Shown in pieces: positions 55,181 to 64,000 of a DNA stretch of 64,000 nucleotides (its first letter is position 1; each line of letters begins with the position of its first letter). The notes under the pieces were generated by a model. That model saw only the letters and a program-made list of their open reading frames with translations, searched no databases and was not told the origin of the DNA. The stretch covers positions 310,001 through 374,000 of the forward strand of contig JACJNW010000028.1 of assembly GCA_014695195.1 (NCBI GenBank), read 5' to 3'. Source of the stretch: Cyanobacteria bacterium FACHB-DQ100. Its GTDB lineage: Bacteria > Cyanobacteriota > Cyanobacteriia > Leptolyngbyales > Leptolyngbyaceae. The position numbers and the translations under genes were made by a program.

Positions 55181-57133
55181 TCATTTCAAAAGTGTCTCTT
55201 TGATAAACATGATGGTGGAATAGAACTGAAAGTCAATGTTTTTCTTCTTGGAGAATCCGTGTCCTTCATCTTTTGCCATCAGATACCACACAGGAACACC
55301 ATTATCTCTCACGGTTTTAACGATCTGTTCTGCCTCGTTCAAGGGAACACGCGGATCGTTTTTACCGTGAATGACAAACAAGGGCTTTTTGATTTTTTGG
55401 GCATTGTTAAGCGGCGAAATTTTTAACAGAAACTCGCGCATTTTTGGATCGCGTTCATCTCCGTATTCAACGCGGCGCAAATCTCGACGGTAACTCTCAG
55501 TGCGCTCTAAGAAGCTAACGAAGTTTGAGATTCCCACAATGTCGATCGAAGCGCGAATGCGATCGCTGTAATTTGTTGAAACTGCCAGCGACATATAGCC
55601 GCCATAGCTTCCACCTGTGACCAAAATTCGGTCTTTGTCCAAATTTGGTTGAGTCGCAATCCAATCGAGTAATGCACCAATATCTTTAACCGAATCTTCT
55701 CGCAAAGCACCGTTATCAAGCTGCAAAAATGTTTTACCGTAGCCCGTAGAGCCGCGCACATTTGGAAACAGAATTGCAACACCTAACTCATTTAGGTAAT
55801 AGTTATTGCGTCCTAAAAAGCTCGGTCTAAATTGTGCTTCAGGCCCACCGTGGATATTGATAATCACAGGGCGCTTACCCTGAAATTTTGCAGGAGGACG
55901 ATAGAGAAATGCCGAAATTGTCCGATCGTCAAAACTCTTCCACCGCACTAATTCAGGTTCAGAAAAGTTAGTGGTATTTAATCCGCCTGTTTCGCTTTCT
56001 GTCCAGCGATCGATCTGATTTGTCACCACATTGAGCGAATACGCATCCGCCGTCGATCGAGCTGAAACGAGCGTAAATCCTAAATCCTGACTGTTCCGAT
56101 GCCAGCTAATGCCGCTAACTTGTCCGATCGGTAATTTTGGTAAAGGCTTCTCCTGATTCGTTGCCGTATCAATCAAATGCAGAACACTAATTCCATCTTC
56201 ATTTGAGACATACGCCAGGGATTTCCCATCTTCTGAGAGATCAAATTCTTCAACATCCCAAGGAATTTGACTGGTCAAATAAGTGTGCTTGAAAGTGGCA
56301 AGATCAATATAGGCAAGTCGTTGAAATTCCGAGTCGCGATCGGTAACAACGTATAAACCTTTTCCATCTTTACTAAACACGCCGCCTTGATAAGAGACTT
56401 TCTCTTTTCCATCTTTTGGCGTAATCAGTTTCTTCTCACCGGAATTCGTGTCAAATATCCAAAGATAACTCTCGTTTACAGAAACGAACTCCATCACCAA
56501 TAGCTGTCGATCGTCTGGCGACCAGCTCATGCCACCCCAACCGCCTCCTTCCACCTGAGCCAGTAAACGATCGCTCTTTGGATTCGTCGGATCAATGCTG
56601 TAAAAATCGTTATCTTTTCCGGTGCGACGAGTCGAATTGTAAATCATGCGATCGCCTTTATTCGACCACACCCCGCCACTGTTGCGCGATTTTCCATCGC
56701 TCAGCAGCGTTACATCACCTGTCGCCAAATCATAGCGATACAGTTGACTAAATTCATTGCCACCAATGTCTTTACTAAAGACAAAGTAATCGCCTTTTGT
56801 CGGTTGATACGATGCCCGAAACACAGGTTCACTGAAGAAGGTCATCTGCTGTCTGCTGCCGAGCGGAAACGCGACGCGATGCACTTGAGCTACATCGCCG
56901 AACCGAGTTGTAATCAAAACCTCTCGACGCTGGGGATGCCAGCTTAATAAGCCCGCCGATCGAAATTGCGTGTAGCGATCGACCGTTTGCGCTAATGCTG
57001 CGGGAATCGGCGGAATGCTTTCGACGACAAGGTTATCGCCCGGAGTGATGTCTGCTGCTTGTGCGACTGTCATAAGCCCTGAAAGAAGGAGAACCGCGAG
57101 AACTGTGGCAAGAAAACGGGTAAAAAATTTCAT
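55181..57133 (-). CDS. Exported S9 family (prolyl oligopeptidase-like) peptidase
   Basis: 650 residues. The signal peptide (RFLATVLAVLLLSGLMTVAQA) sends it to the periplasm. A beta-propeller region (about 40-380) is followed by an alpha/beta hydrolase domain with nucleophile GGSYGGY, Asp in GKNDPRVPL and His in EGHGF. S9 enzymes cleave short peptides after proline or related residues. It is the last gene of a minus-strand run with the small secreted protein, pseudouridine synthase and Lin0512 genes. Confidence 0.9.
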   Translation of the reverse strand: MKFFTRFLATVLAVLLLSGLMTVAQAADITPGDNLVVESIPPIPAALAQTVDRYTQFRSAGLLSWHPQRREVLITTRFGDVAQVHRVAFPLGSRQQMTFFSEPVFRASYQPTKGDYFVFSKDIGGNEFSQLYRYDLATGDVTLLSDGKSRNSGGVWSNKGDRMIYNSTRRTGKDNDFYSIDPTNPKSDRLLAQVEGGGWGGMSWSPDDRQLLVMEFVSVNESYLWIFDTNSGEKKLITPKDGKEKVSYQGGVFSKDGKGLYVVTDRDSEFQRLAYIDLATFKHTYLTSQIPWDVEEFDLSEDGKSLAYVSNEDGISVLHLIDTATNQEKPLPKLPIGQVSGISWHRNSQDLGFTLVSARSTADAYSLNVVTNQIDRWTESETGGLNTTNFSEPELVRWKSFDDRTISAFLYRPPAKFQGKRPVIINIHGGPEAQFRPSFLGRNNYYLNELGVAILFPNVRGSTGYGKTFLQLDNGALREDSVKDIGALLDWIATQPNLDKDRILVTGGSYGGYMSLAVSTNYSDRIRASIDIVGISNFVSFLERTESYRRDLRRVEYGDERDPKMREFLLKISPLNNAQKIKKPLFVIHGKNDPRVPLNEAEQIVKTVRDNGVPVWYLMAKDEGHGFSKKKNIDFQFYSTIMFIKETLLK

Positions 57134-57165
57134 TGTCTAAGTGTAATCCGTTCGGACAGTCGTGC

Positions 57166-57489
57166 TTAACGCTTTAAATTTCTTGTTAATGATCGCCATC
57201 GTACGGTCAATTTGTCGAAATCGCGAGTTGCGGGATCAATCTTTAATAAGTCCTCTTGCTGCACTTGCGATCGACGCTCCAACAATTGGATCTCATGGAT
57301 CTCACGCTCGAATTGTGCTTGTCCCTGCTTAAAGAAGTCCTGAGCATTCGTCGGGGTTAAATCGCGGGTGAGGCATTGACGATCAACAATCGGTAAGCTC
57401 GGAAGCGACTGAGCAAACGCCGGAAAACTTGCCATCAACACAACACCAGGAACAATCAGGAACATAGGTCTAAACATAGATCTAAACAT
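57166..57489 (-). CDS. Small exported protein, unknown
   Basis: 107 residues from the ATG at 57489, which has GAGG 5 bases upstream; a TTG at 57522 is less likely. An N-terminal hydrophobic signal (FLIVPGVVLMASFPAFA) is followed by a Gln/Glu/Arg-rich mature part with a probable coiled coil (QAQFEREIHEIQLLERRSQ). Direct repeats of TTGTACTTGCTGA (minus strand) lie just upstream. Function unknown. Confidence 0.65.
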   Translation of the reverse strand: MFRSMFRPMFLIVPGVVLMASFPAFAQSLPSLPIVDRQCLTRDLTPTNAQDFFKQGQAQFEREIHEIQLLERRSQVQQEDLLKIDPATRDFDKLTVRWRSLTRNLKR

Positions 57490-57532
57490 TGCGACCTCAG
57501 CAAGTACAATCAGCAAGTACAAATTGATGCTT

Positions 57533-58468
57533 TTAATCTATCGAATCTTCGTGTCCTTGCACTTCATCAGGTAGGCATAACAATGCTGGAAGATGCGATC
57601 GTACCCTGATCGAATGTCCTTCCGTCGGGTGAGTCAAACACAGCTCATAGCTGTGCAACAAATACCCACAATCACTCGGAATCGAAGTCTGATTGATCGG
57701 AATTCCACCCGTCCCATAAAGCGGATCGCCCCAAAGTGGGTGTCCTGCTGCTGCTAAATGAATTCTGATTTGATGTGGTCTACCTGTTGGAATCGTCACC
57801 TCTAGCAAAGTTGTATTTGAACAACGATCGCGCCTCAGCACAACACAATGACTCATGGCTTCTTTTCCGGTTTTTGTTGCTGCGTACAAATAGCCCAACT
57901 GAGGATAAGCCACCTTGCCAATCTGAGCCGTTACTGTGAAGCGATCGAGGTCTGGAATACCTGTTGCTAGAGCACGATAGCGTTTTTGCAGTGTGCGATC
58001 GCGCAAATCCTTCGAGAGTTGCGATCGAGCCTTCTCCGTTTTCGCAAGTACCATCACTCCCGATGTCCCTCGCCCTAACCGATGAATGGGAACTGGAGGA
58101 ATCACATACTGCCGTCTTAGCCATCCCCACACCGTATTCTCAAGAAAGCGTCCTCCCGGTAATACAGGCAATCCAGAAGGCTTATCAATGATCAATAAAT
58201 CATTGTCCTCGTAGAGTGTAATCACATTAAATGGAACATCCGGTTCAGCCCAGGGCGATCGCTGATAAGCAAGTTGTTGTCCTGAGCCAAGCAATGTCTC
58301 TGGATCAGTAACCGGAACATCATTGATCGAAATCGCTCCAGATTGAATGCGATCGCGCCATTCCTGCTGAGTCGAATGCGTATAGCGCTGAGTGTAATAC
58401 TCCAGCAACGTTATTCCTGACTGACTGACTCGATCTGTATAAATCCAGCCTTGATTCAAATGGATCAT
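57533..58468 (-). CDS. RluA-family pseudouridine synthase with Gly in place of catalytic Asp
   Basis: 311 residues. An N-terminal S4-like region (YYTQRYTHSTQQEWRDRI) precedes a RluA/RsuA-type catalytic domain. The conserved HRLDxxTSG motif reads HRLGRGTSG, so the catalytic Asp is Gly. PTGRPHQIRIHLAAAGHPLWGDPLYG, the C-terminal motif, is otherwise normal (fragments only). I recall such HRLGRGTSG versions in plant and cyanobacterial relatives. Activity is therefore uncertain. The start overlaps the Lin0512 stop by 4 bases. Confidence 0.85.
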   Translation of the reverse strand: MIHLNQGWIYTDRVSQSGITLLEYYTQRYTHSTQQEWRDRIQSGAISINDVPVTDPETLLGSGQQLAYQRSPWAEPDVPFNVITLYEDNDLLIIDKPSGLPVLPGGRFLENTVWGWLRRQYVIPPVPIHRLGRGTSGVMVLAKTEKARSQLSKDLRDRTLQKRYRALATGIPDLDRFTVTAQIGKVAYPQLGYLYAATKTGKEAMSHCVVLRRDRCSNTTLLEVTIPTGRPHQIRIHLAAAGHPLWGDPLYGTGGIPINQTSIPSDCGYLLHSYELCLTHPTEGHSIRVRSHLPALLCLPDEVQGHEDSID

Positions 58469-58833
58469 TCTGGCTGTTCAACAAACACCGTCACCGCTGC
58501 AACCGCAACATACATATCGTCGTTTTTATCGTTGAACTCTGCGATCGCTCGTCCCTGCACAATCATGCCTCCCGATTCGAGCTTGAGCGTTTTACGCCCA
58601 AACGGTAGAACTTGTAACACCTCGTCTTCTCGCACCTGCTCAGGATGAGGAACCGCCACTTGCACTTCGATCACCATCTCGCTCGGATGCTCCAATTTAG
58701 CAACTTCCCAAATTCCGGGTAAGGCATTGTGCGCGATCGCATTTCTCACGGCTCTTGCTGCCGCAACGGTCGGATCTTGTCCATGCTGATCCACACCCAT
58801 TCCCATCTCGATCACAAACCGTTTTAGCGCCAT
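58465..58833 (-). CDS. Lin0512 family protein
   Basis: 122 residues from the ATG at 58833 (MALKRFVIEMGMGVDQHGQ); the frame extends 15 codons further upstream without homology. GMGVDQHGQDPTVAAARAV is the diagnostic block of the Lin0512 family, whose function is unknown to me. It overlaps the pseudouridine synthase start by 4 bases, so the pair is translationally coupled. Confidence 0.82.
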   Translation of the reverse strand: MALKRFVIEMGMGVDQHGQDPTVAAARAVRNAIAHNALPGIWEVAKLEHPSEMVIEVQVAVPHPEQVREDEVLQVLPFGRKTLKLESGGMIVQGRAIAEFNDKNDDMYVAVAAVTVFVEQPE

Positions 58834-58978
58834 TTCACTTTCGAAACACAGCCTCTTGATCGTATCAATCGATCGCATTCAACGATTCACTAAGTTATCA
58901 ACGTATGGAACATTTGGGGACTACTTAAATACCCAAATGAAGCGAACGTTTTTGATTGAACTCACGCTAAATTAAAGG

Positions 58979-59830
58979 GTGAAGTATCAGATTGACGATC
59001 GCTTGCTACAAAAAAAGATTCTCCAAGTTCAGCTTGATTTCGATGACTTAACCACTGTTCCTGCTGCGTATATTGAAGTCGGATCAGGAATTCCATTGCT
59101 AATGCTACATGGATTTATGGGGAATGCGTCCTGCTGGGTGCCACTCAGCGATCGCCTAAAATCCAATTTTCGCTGCATCAGTTTAGACTTATTGGGATTT
59201 GGAGAATCGGCACGCCCGACAATTCGCTACGACATTGCTAAAGAAGTCGCCTTTTTGCGGCAAGTCGTCGAAGCCCTGCATTTAAACTCGTTTTACTTGA
59301 TGGGGCATTCCTTTGGCGGATGGGTCTCTGCGGCTTATGCACTGAAGTACCCGGACTCGCTCAAAGGATTGATTCTCGCGGCTCCCGCCGGAATTCGCGA
59401 CGACAGTTTTGTGGGACGCTACGATCACCTCCGCCCGATCTTATGGCAGACTCCGGTGATCGACTGGGCGCTAGACTTAATTAAACCGATCGCACCCCTG
59501 ATCGCCCAAGAAAAAACGATCGCTCAGATCGCCTGGATACGCCGCGAACTGAATACTCAACCCGCCGCCCGATCGTTTCTCGTCGATCGGATGCGTCCTG
59601 AAGACGCGATCGACACGGTGGAAAAAGAGATCGATCGCTTAACTGTTCCGACTCTGGTGATTACAGGCGACCAAGACGAAACAATCCCGCTCTGGCATAG
59701 TCAAACCTACGCCAATCAAATCCCCAACGCCCAGTTGGTAATTCTGCCCAATGCTGACCACAGCCTACCGCAGAAATTTGTCCCTGAACTCGCTGCACAG
59801 CTATCCGCCTGGTGTCTGTCCCTGACGTAA
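58979..59830 (+). CDS. Alpha/beta hydrolase
   Basis: 283 residues. Oxyanion strand LLMLHGFMGNASCWVPL, nucleophile GHSFGGWVS, acid Asp in TGDQDETIPLW and His in NADHSLPQ. No signal peptide. Cytosolic esterase or lipase-like enzyme; substrate unknown. The start is GTG at 58979, directly preceded by a purine-rich AAAGG, so the true start might lie a few codons downstream. Confidence 0.88.
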   Translation: MKYQIDDRLLQKKILQVQLDFDDLTTVPAAYIEVGSGIPLLMLHGFMGNASCWVPLSDRLKSNFRCISLDLLGFGESARPTIRYDIAKEVAFLRQVVEALHLNSFYLMGHSFGGWVSAAYALKYPDSLKGLILAAPAGIRDDSFVGRYDHLRPILWQTPVIDWALDLIKPIAPLIAQEKTIAQIAWIRRELNTQPAARSFLVDRMRPEDAIDTVEKEIDRLTVPTLVITGDQDETIPLWHSQTYANQIPNAQLVILPNADHSLPQKFVPELAAQLSAWCLSLT

Positions 59831-60011
59831 CCGTTTATCCCGATACGATTGTGGGCAAGATAAATACAGTACCGTCGCATTTCCTGTATTCTGGTGCAGA
59901 ATATTGCGATCACGCTTTATCAGTTGACGTGAAAAATCGAACTCATTCACACAACAAATTTAATAAGGTGTGTTTCCTTCTGAATTGCATTATCTCTTCA
60001 AGGTAGCAGGC

Positions 60012-62207
60012 ATGGCAAAGTCGATCGATCCGGAGTGCTCTAACCAGCCCGCAGCAACCGATCCCAGCCCTGCATCCGCGCTGATTCAAGAATCTGAGTG
60101 GTTGCTGCAAACCGTCGTGGAAAATCTCAGCGACGGAGTTGTGATCACCGATTTGCAAGATCAGGTACTCTACGTCAACTCACGTCTTGCCAAACTGGTG
60201 GGATGTTCCGCCGCAGAAATGGTGGGTAAACCTGCCCATGACTTTTTTCATGAAATTGAAGGATGGCGCGATTTTCAGGACGCTGCCGAACCACAACCGT
60301 TCTATGGCTGGAAAGAAGGACAGTTACGCCGCAAAGATGGTCGCAAGTTCTGGGCAGAAGTAAACGTCACCCAACTCGAAGATGCAGCCGGATCAGCGAC
60401 CGCAACCCTGATTACCGTCAAAGACATCACTGAGCGCAAATGGCTTGAAGAATACCTGCGCCTGTTGGAGTCGGTGGTGGTGAACGCAAATGAAATCGTG
60501 ATGATTTCGCAGACTGAAGAAGCGGTCGCTGACCCACTCAGCTTAAGAATTATCTATGTCAATGATGCCTTCTCACGCACCACAGGCTATTCCTCTGGCG
60601 AAGCGATCGGGAAATCAGCGCTGGTGCTGCTGGGCGAAAAAACCTCAATGGCAGAAGTGAATCGCATCCGTACAGCCTTAAGAAGCTATCAACCTGTACG
60701 GGCTGAAGTCGTTCTCTACCGCAAGAACGGCACTCATTTTTGGGTCGATGTCAACATGGTGCCGATTCGCAATGAGCAAGGACAGGTGACCCACTTTGTT
60801 TCGGTCATGCGCGAAGTCACCGAACGCAAAATTGTCGAAGAACAACTGCGCCGCAATGCGTTTCACGACTCGCTGACCGGCTTGCCGAATCGGTTGCTGT
60901 TTATGGAGCGTTTAACCCAAACGGTTGAGCGTGCTCATGAAGATGAGTCTTATCAGTTTGCGCTGCTGTTTTTGGATCTCGATCGCTTCAAGGTGATCAA
61001 CGACAGTCTCGGACATATGCTGGGGGATCAGTTGCTAGTTGCGATCGCTCGCCGGCTCGAAGGCTGCCTCAAACAGGAAGATATGGTCGCAAGGCTCGGC
61101 GGCGACGAATTCACGATTTTGCTAGAGAACATTCAGCAAGATAGCGATGCGGAAAAGATTGCAGAACGAGTTCAACAAGCCCTTTCAGCGCCGTTTAATC
61201 TGAGTGGGCATGAGGTGTTTACTTCTGCGAGTATTGGGATTACGCTCTCTTCAACTGAGTTCGATCGTCCAGAAGATTTGCTCAGGGGTGCAGATATTGC
61301 CATGTATCGCGCCAAAGCACAGGGGAAAGCGTGTCATGAAGTGTTTGACACTGATATGCACACGCATGTCGTCGCGCTGATGCAGCTTGAGAATGACTTA
61401 CGCAAAGCGGTCGAGCGGCAGGAATTTGAGTTGTATTATCAGCCGATTATCGAGCTTGCCAATGGGCGGATTACGGGGTTTGAGGCGCTAGTGCGGTGGC
61501 AGCACCCGGAGCAAGGCACGATTTCTCCGGCAAAATTTGTGCCGATCGCCGAAGAAACTGGACTGGTGATTCCGCTGGGACAGTGGGTACTGCGCGAAGC
61601 TTGCCGGCAACTGAAGCAATGGCAAGACCAATTTGCATCAGAGCCACCGCTGAGCGTTAGCGTTAACCTTTCGAGCCGACAGTTTTCACAGCCCTATTTG
61701 ATCGACCAAGTGCGGAAAATTTTGGCTGAAACAGGAGTCGATGCTCGCTGCTTAAAGCTCGAAATTACCGAAAGCGCGATCATGGAAAACACCAAATTTG
61801 CTATGGATATGCTGCTGCAACTCAAAGCAATGGGCATTCAGCTATCGGTGGATGACTTTGGCACCGGATATTCTTCACTGGGATATCTCTACCGCTTCCC
61901 AATGGATGTGCTGAAAATCGATCAGTCTTTTATCAGTCGGGTCGATGTGGATGGAGAGAAGCTCGAACTGGTTCGCACCATTATTACCCTCGCTTGGAAT
62001 TTGGGCATGGATGTGGTTGCGGAAGGGGTAGAAACCATGAAGCAACTGACACAGCTAAAAGCGCTGAAGTGTGAGTATGCTCAAGGGTTTCTGTTTTCGG
62101 AGCCAGTACCTCAGAGGGATGCAGAAAAACTGATTGTGCAGTCCCAACCTTTTTTGCACCTGAGCCAGACTTTGCCTACCAGCAGCCGATTAGCTGAAGA
62201 TGCTTAA
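60012..62207 (+). CDS. PAS-PAS-GGDEF-EAL cyclic-di-GMP enzyme
   Basis: 731 residues from the ATG at 60012 (MAKSIDPECSNQ), with AGGTAGCAGG just upstream. Two PAS domains (about 30-160 and 165-290), GGDEF with intact RLGGDEFTILL, and EAL with GFEALVRWQHP, ITESAIM, DDFGTGYSSL, KIDQSFI and AEGVET. Both active sites look complete, so it could make and degrade c-di-GMP, with PAS-controlled balance. No transmembrane segment. Confidence 0.95.
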   Translation: MAKSIDPECSNQPAATDPSPASALIQESEWLLQTVVENLSDGVVITDLQDQVLYVNSRLAKLVGCSAAEMVGKPAHDFFHEIEGWRDFQDAAEPQPFYGWKEGQLRRKDGRKFWAEVNVTQLEDAAGSATATLITVKDITERKWLEEYLRLLESVVVNANEIVMISQTEEAVADPLSLRIIYVNDAFSRTTGYSSGEAIGKSALVLLGEKTSMAEVNRIRTALRSYQPVRAEVVLYRKNGTHFWVDVNMVPIRNEQGQVTHFVSVMREVTERKIVEEQLRRNAFHDSLTGLPNRLLFMERLTQTVERAHEDESYQFALLFLDLDRFKVINDSLGHMLGDQLLVAIARRLEGCLKQEDMVARLGGDEFTILLENIQQDSDAEKIAERVQQALSAPFNLSGHEVFTSASIGITLSSTEFDRPEDLLRGADIAMYRAKAQGKACHEVFDTDMHTHVVALMQLENDLRKAVERQEFELYYQPIIELANGRITGFEALVRWQHPEQGTISPAKFVPIAEETGLVIPLGQWVLREACRQLKQWQDQFASEPPLSVSVNLSSRQFSQPYLIDQVRKILAETGVDARCLKLEITESAIMENTKFAMDMLLQLKAMGIQLSVDDFGTGYSSLGYLYRFPMDVLKIDQSFISRVDVDGEKLELVRTIITLAWNLGMDVVAEGVETMKQLTQLKALKCEYAQGFLFSEPVPQRDAEKLIVQSQPFLHLSQTLPTSSRLAEDA

Positions 62208-62229
62208 CGCGATCGTTTCGGCGCGTTTA

Positions 62230-64000
62230 TCAAAGTTCGCTAAAGATATCGAGTTGTTGGGTGGGATCTTTCACGGGTTCATTCGGTTTCGCTTTGCTTT
62301 TTCGCAGACCGATCGCGATTTTGCTGTGTTTTTCAATTTGTGCCATGACTTGCCGCGCTCGATCAATCACCGAACTGGGTAAGCCTGCGAGCCGTCCGGC
62401 TTCGATGCCATAAGAGCGATCGGCTCCTCCGGGCTGGACTTTGTGCAGAAAGATGATCTGCTCTGGCATTTCACGTACCGTAACTTGATAGTTTGCCACG
62501 TTGGGCAGGATCGAGGCGAGTTCGTTGAGTTCGTGGTAGTGCGTGGCAAAAATGGTGCGGGCGCGGATTTCGGCGGCGAGATGTTCGGCGACTGCCCAGG
62601 CGATCGACAATCCATCAAAGGTGGCTGTCCCGCGTCCGATTTCGTCGAGCAGAACGAGCGAGCGATCCGTTGCGTGATTGAGAATGTTTGCGGTTTCGTT
62701 CATTTCCACCATAAACGTGGATTGTCCGGTCGCGAGATCATCAACTGCACCGACGCGGGTAAAGATGCGATCGCAAATTCCTAAACGGGTGGATTCTGCC
62801 GGGACGAAGCTTCCGGTCTGAGCTAACAGTTGAATTAAGCCAATTTGCCGCAGGTAACAGCTTTTACCGCTGGCATTGGGGCCTGTCAGGACGATTAGAT
62901 CGGGTGCAGGGGTTCCGAGTTCTGCCGAGTTGGGGACAAAGAAACCCGCAGGAATCGACTGTTCAACGACGGGATGGCGACCTTCGACGATCGAGATCTC
63001 CCGCCCCGGTAAGAGTTTGGGACGACAGTAGTTTTTGAATACAGCTAGTTCAGCGAGTCCCGTAAGGGCATCGACTGCCGCGACTGCGTGAGCGACTTTG
63101 CGAATCAGTTCTGCGTGTTCTCCGACTTGCGATCGCAGTCCGACAAAAATCTCGTATTCCAGTTCGCTGATTTCTCGCCGCGCATTCATGATGCGGTTTT
63201 CGCGCAGCTTCAGTTCGTCGGTGGTAAAGCGTTCTTCGTTGGTTAAGGTTTGCTTGCGCTCGTAGCCTTCCGGGGGGTGTCCGGCTTTGGCGCGAGAGAT
63301 ACTGATGTAGTAGCCAAAGGCTTTGTTGTAGCCGACTTTGAGCGTTTGAATGCCGGTACGATCGCGTTCGTTTTTCTCTAGTTCTGCCAGCCACTTTTCG
63401 TCTTCTGCGGCTTGCGATCGCATTTCGTCGAGTTGAGCCACCCTGTTTGATCGAATCAGTCCGCCCTCTTTGACGGAGATCGGGGGACGTTCGACAAAAT
63501 GCGTGAGCAGCGTTTGTCCCAACTGTTCTAGAACAGGCGGAACGGTTTGCAAAGCGCGGAGATGCGGAGAGTTTGCACGCGCTACCAAACGCGCCAATTC
63601 TGGCAGTTTATTCAGCGATTCTCCGATATGCACTAAATCGCGGGGGGTTGCAGTTCCCGATCCGGCTCGACCTGCTAAACGCTCTAGATCGTAGATTTGG
63701 TGCAGCATTTGCTTGAGATCTTCGCGCAGAACCCCATCTTTTACCAGTTCCTCGATCGTGTCTTGGCGCGTTTCAATCTCAGCAATATCAAGCAGGGGCT
63801 GTAATAGCCAGCGTCGGAGGGCGCGACTGCCCATCGGGGTTTCAGTGCAATCGACTGCCCACAGCAATGATCCATGAAACGTGCCATCTCGAACGGTTTG
63901 AGTGATTTCTAGGTTACGTCGAGTTTGCGGATCAAGCGTGAGATATTCGGTAATTGTGTAGGTGCAAATGTGCTGGAGGGGAACTTGGGTCGCTTCTGGG
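62230..64000 (-). CDS. mutS: DNA mismatch repair protein MutS, 5' partial
   Basis: C-terminal two-thirds of MutS: the lever and core segments ([33 protein letters not shown]), the clamp, and the ATPase with Walker [36 protein letters not shown] and [10 protein letters not shown]. The frame is open to the window edge, so the N-terminal mismatch-recognition domain lies outside. The C-terminus ends [11 protein letters not shown] then a short Lys-rich tail and the QLDIF sequence common in MutS. Confidence 0.96.
   Translation of the reverse strand, partial: PEATQVPLQHICTYTITEYLTLDPQTRRNLEITQTVRDGTFHGSLLWAVDCTETPMGSRALRRWLLQPLLDIAEIETRQDTIEELVKDGVLREDLKQMLHQIYDLERLAGRAGSGTATPRDLVHIGESLNKLPELARLVARANSPHLRALQTVPPVLEQLGQTLLTHFVERPPISVKEGGLIRSNRVAQLDEMRSQAAEDEKWLAELEKNERDRTGIQTLKVGYNKAFGYYISISRAKAGHPPEGYERKQTLTNEERFTTDELKLRENRIMNARREISELEYEIFVGLRSQVGEHAELIRKVAHAVAAVDALTGLAELAVFKNYCRPKLLPGREISIVEGRHPVVEQSIPAGFFVPNSAELGTPAPDLIVLTGPNASGKSCYLRQIGLIQLLAQTGSFVPAESTRLGICDRIFTRVGAVDDLATGQSTFMVEMNETANILNHATDRSLVLLDEIGRGTATFDGLSIAWAVAEHLAAEIRARTIFATHYHELNELASILPNVANYQVTVREMPEQIIFLHKVQPGGADRSYGIEAGRLAGLPSSVIDRARQVMAQIEKHSKIAIGLRKSKAKPNEPVKDPTQQLDIFSEL

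Noticed and set aside
1-64000. Search for tRNA or rRNA genes and insertion sequences
   Set aside because: No cloverleaf with a GTTCRANNC arm was convincing in the gaps, and no transposase-like or integrase-like protein was seen.

Overview
The window is chromosomal DNA from a cyanobacterium, probably a filamentous or Leptolyngbya-like form. Three things point there. The octamer GCGATCGC (HIP1) and one-base variants occur throughout. Several genes belong to families typical of cyanobacteria: an RbcR-type LysR regulator, a Tab2/Atab2 RNA-binding protein, a CtaA-like copper ATPase, ComFB, allophycocyanin-like and V4R proteins of the PAP (photosystem II assembly) set, a group 2 sigma factor, and a CyaB-like GAF-GAF-PAS adenylate cyclase. 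Coding is dense on both strands. I see no rRNA, tRNA, transposase, integrase or CRISPR array. Both ends cut a gene: a CPBP membrane protease at the left, mutS at the right.

Layout. Positions 1-9,000 hold membrane and housekeeping genes (CPBP protease, TM2 protein, copper ATPase, FHA protein, thymidylate kinase, a deaminase, a cupin, an HlyD-type adaptor). Positions 9,000-18,300 hold RNA, DNA and central-metabolism functions (rimO, a DEAD-box helicase with a possible leader peptide, a DnaQ-like exonuclease with a helix-turn-helix tail, a glucosaminidase fused to a dead amidase-like domain, gnd, recQ). Positions 18,450-25,114 look like a stress island: an SDR, a DUF6335-like acidic protein, a DJ-1/PfpI-ferritin fusion, an SRPBCC protein, and two paralogous zinc alcohol dehydrogenases around a secreted protein. 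Two long-hairpin repeats bracket the dehydrogenase trio. Positions 25,366-43,205 are mixed: aldo/keto reductase, glyS, comFB, a histidine kinase with a degenerate ATP site, a cyclic-peptide-type ABC exporter, an adenylate cyclase, a pentapeptide protein, a YdeP-like molybdoenzyme, a glycosyltransferase, a sigma factor and a Bax-inhibitor-like protein. Position 43,244 begins rbcR.

Positions 44,481-49,256 hold the most interesting block. It resembles the Synechocystis slr0144-slr0152 PAP operon: a [2Fe-2S] ferredoxin, two allophycocyanin-like proteins without the bilin cysteine, two V4R proteins and a small acidic protein. The gene order is permuted, and both ends are broken. The first gene carries an in-frame TGA, and the terminal SpkG-like kinase gene has lost almost its whole catalytic domain and is also frameshifted.

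The remainder holds an NnrU/Z-ISO-like membrane protein, a CGIC thioredoxin, a multi-PAS histidine kinase, tab2, an S9 peptidase, a Lin0512 protein overlapping a pseudouridine synthase that lacks the catalytic Asp, an alpha/beta hydrolase, a PAS-GGDEF-EAL protein and mutS. Family names come from recognising motifs by eye. No database search was run.
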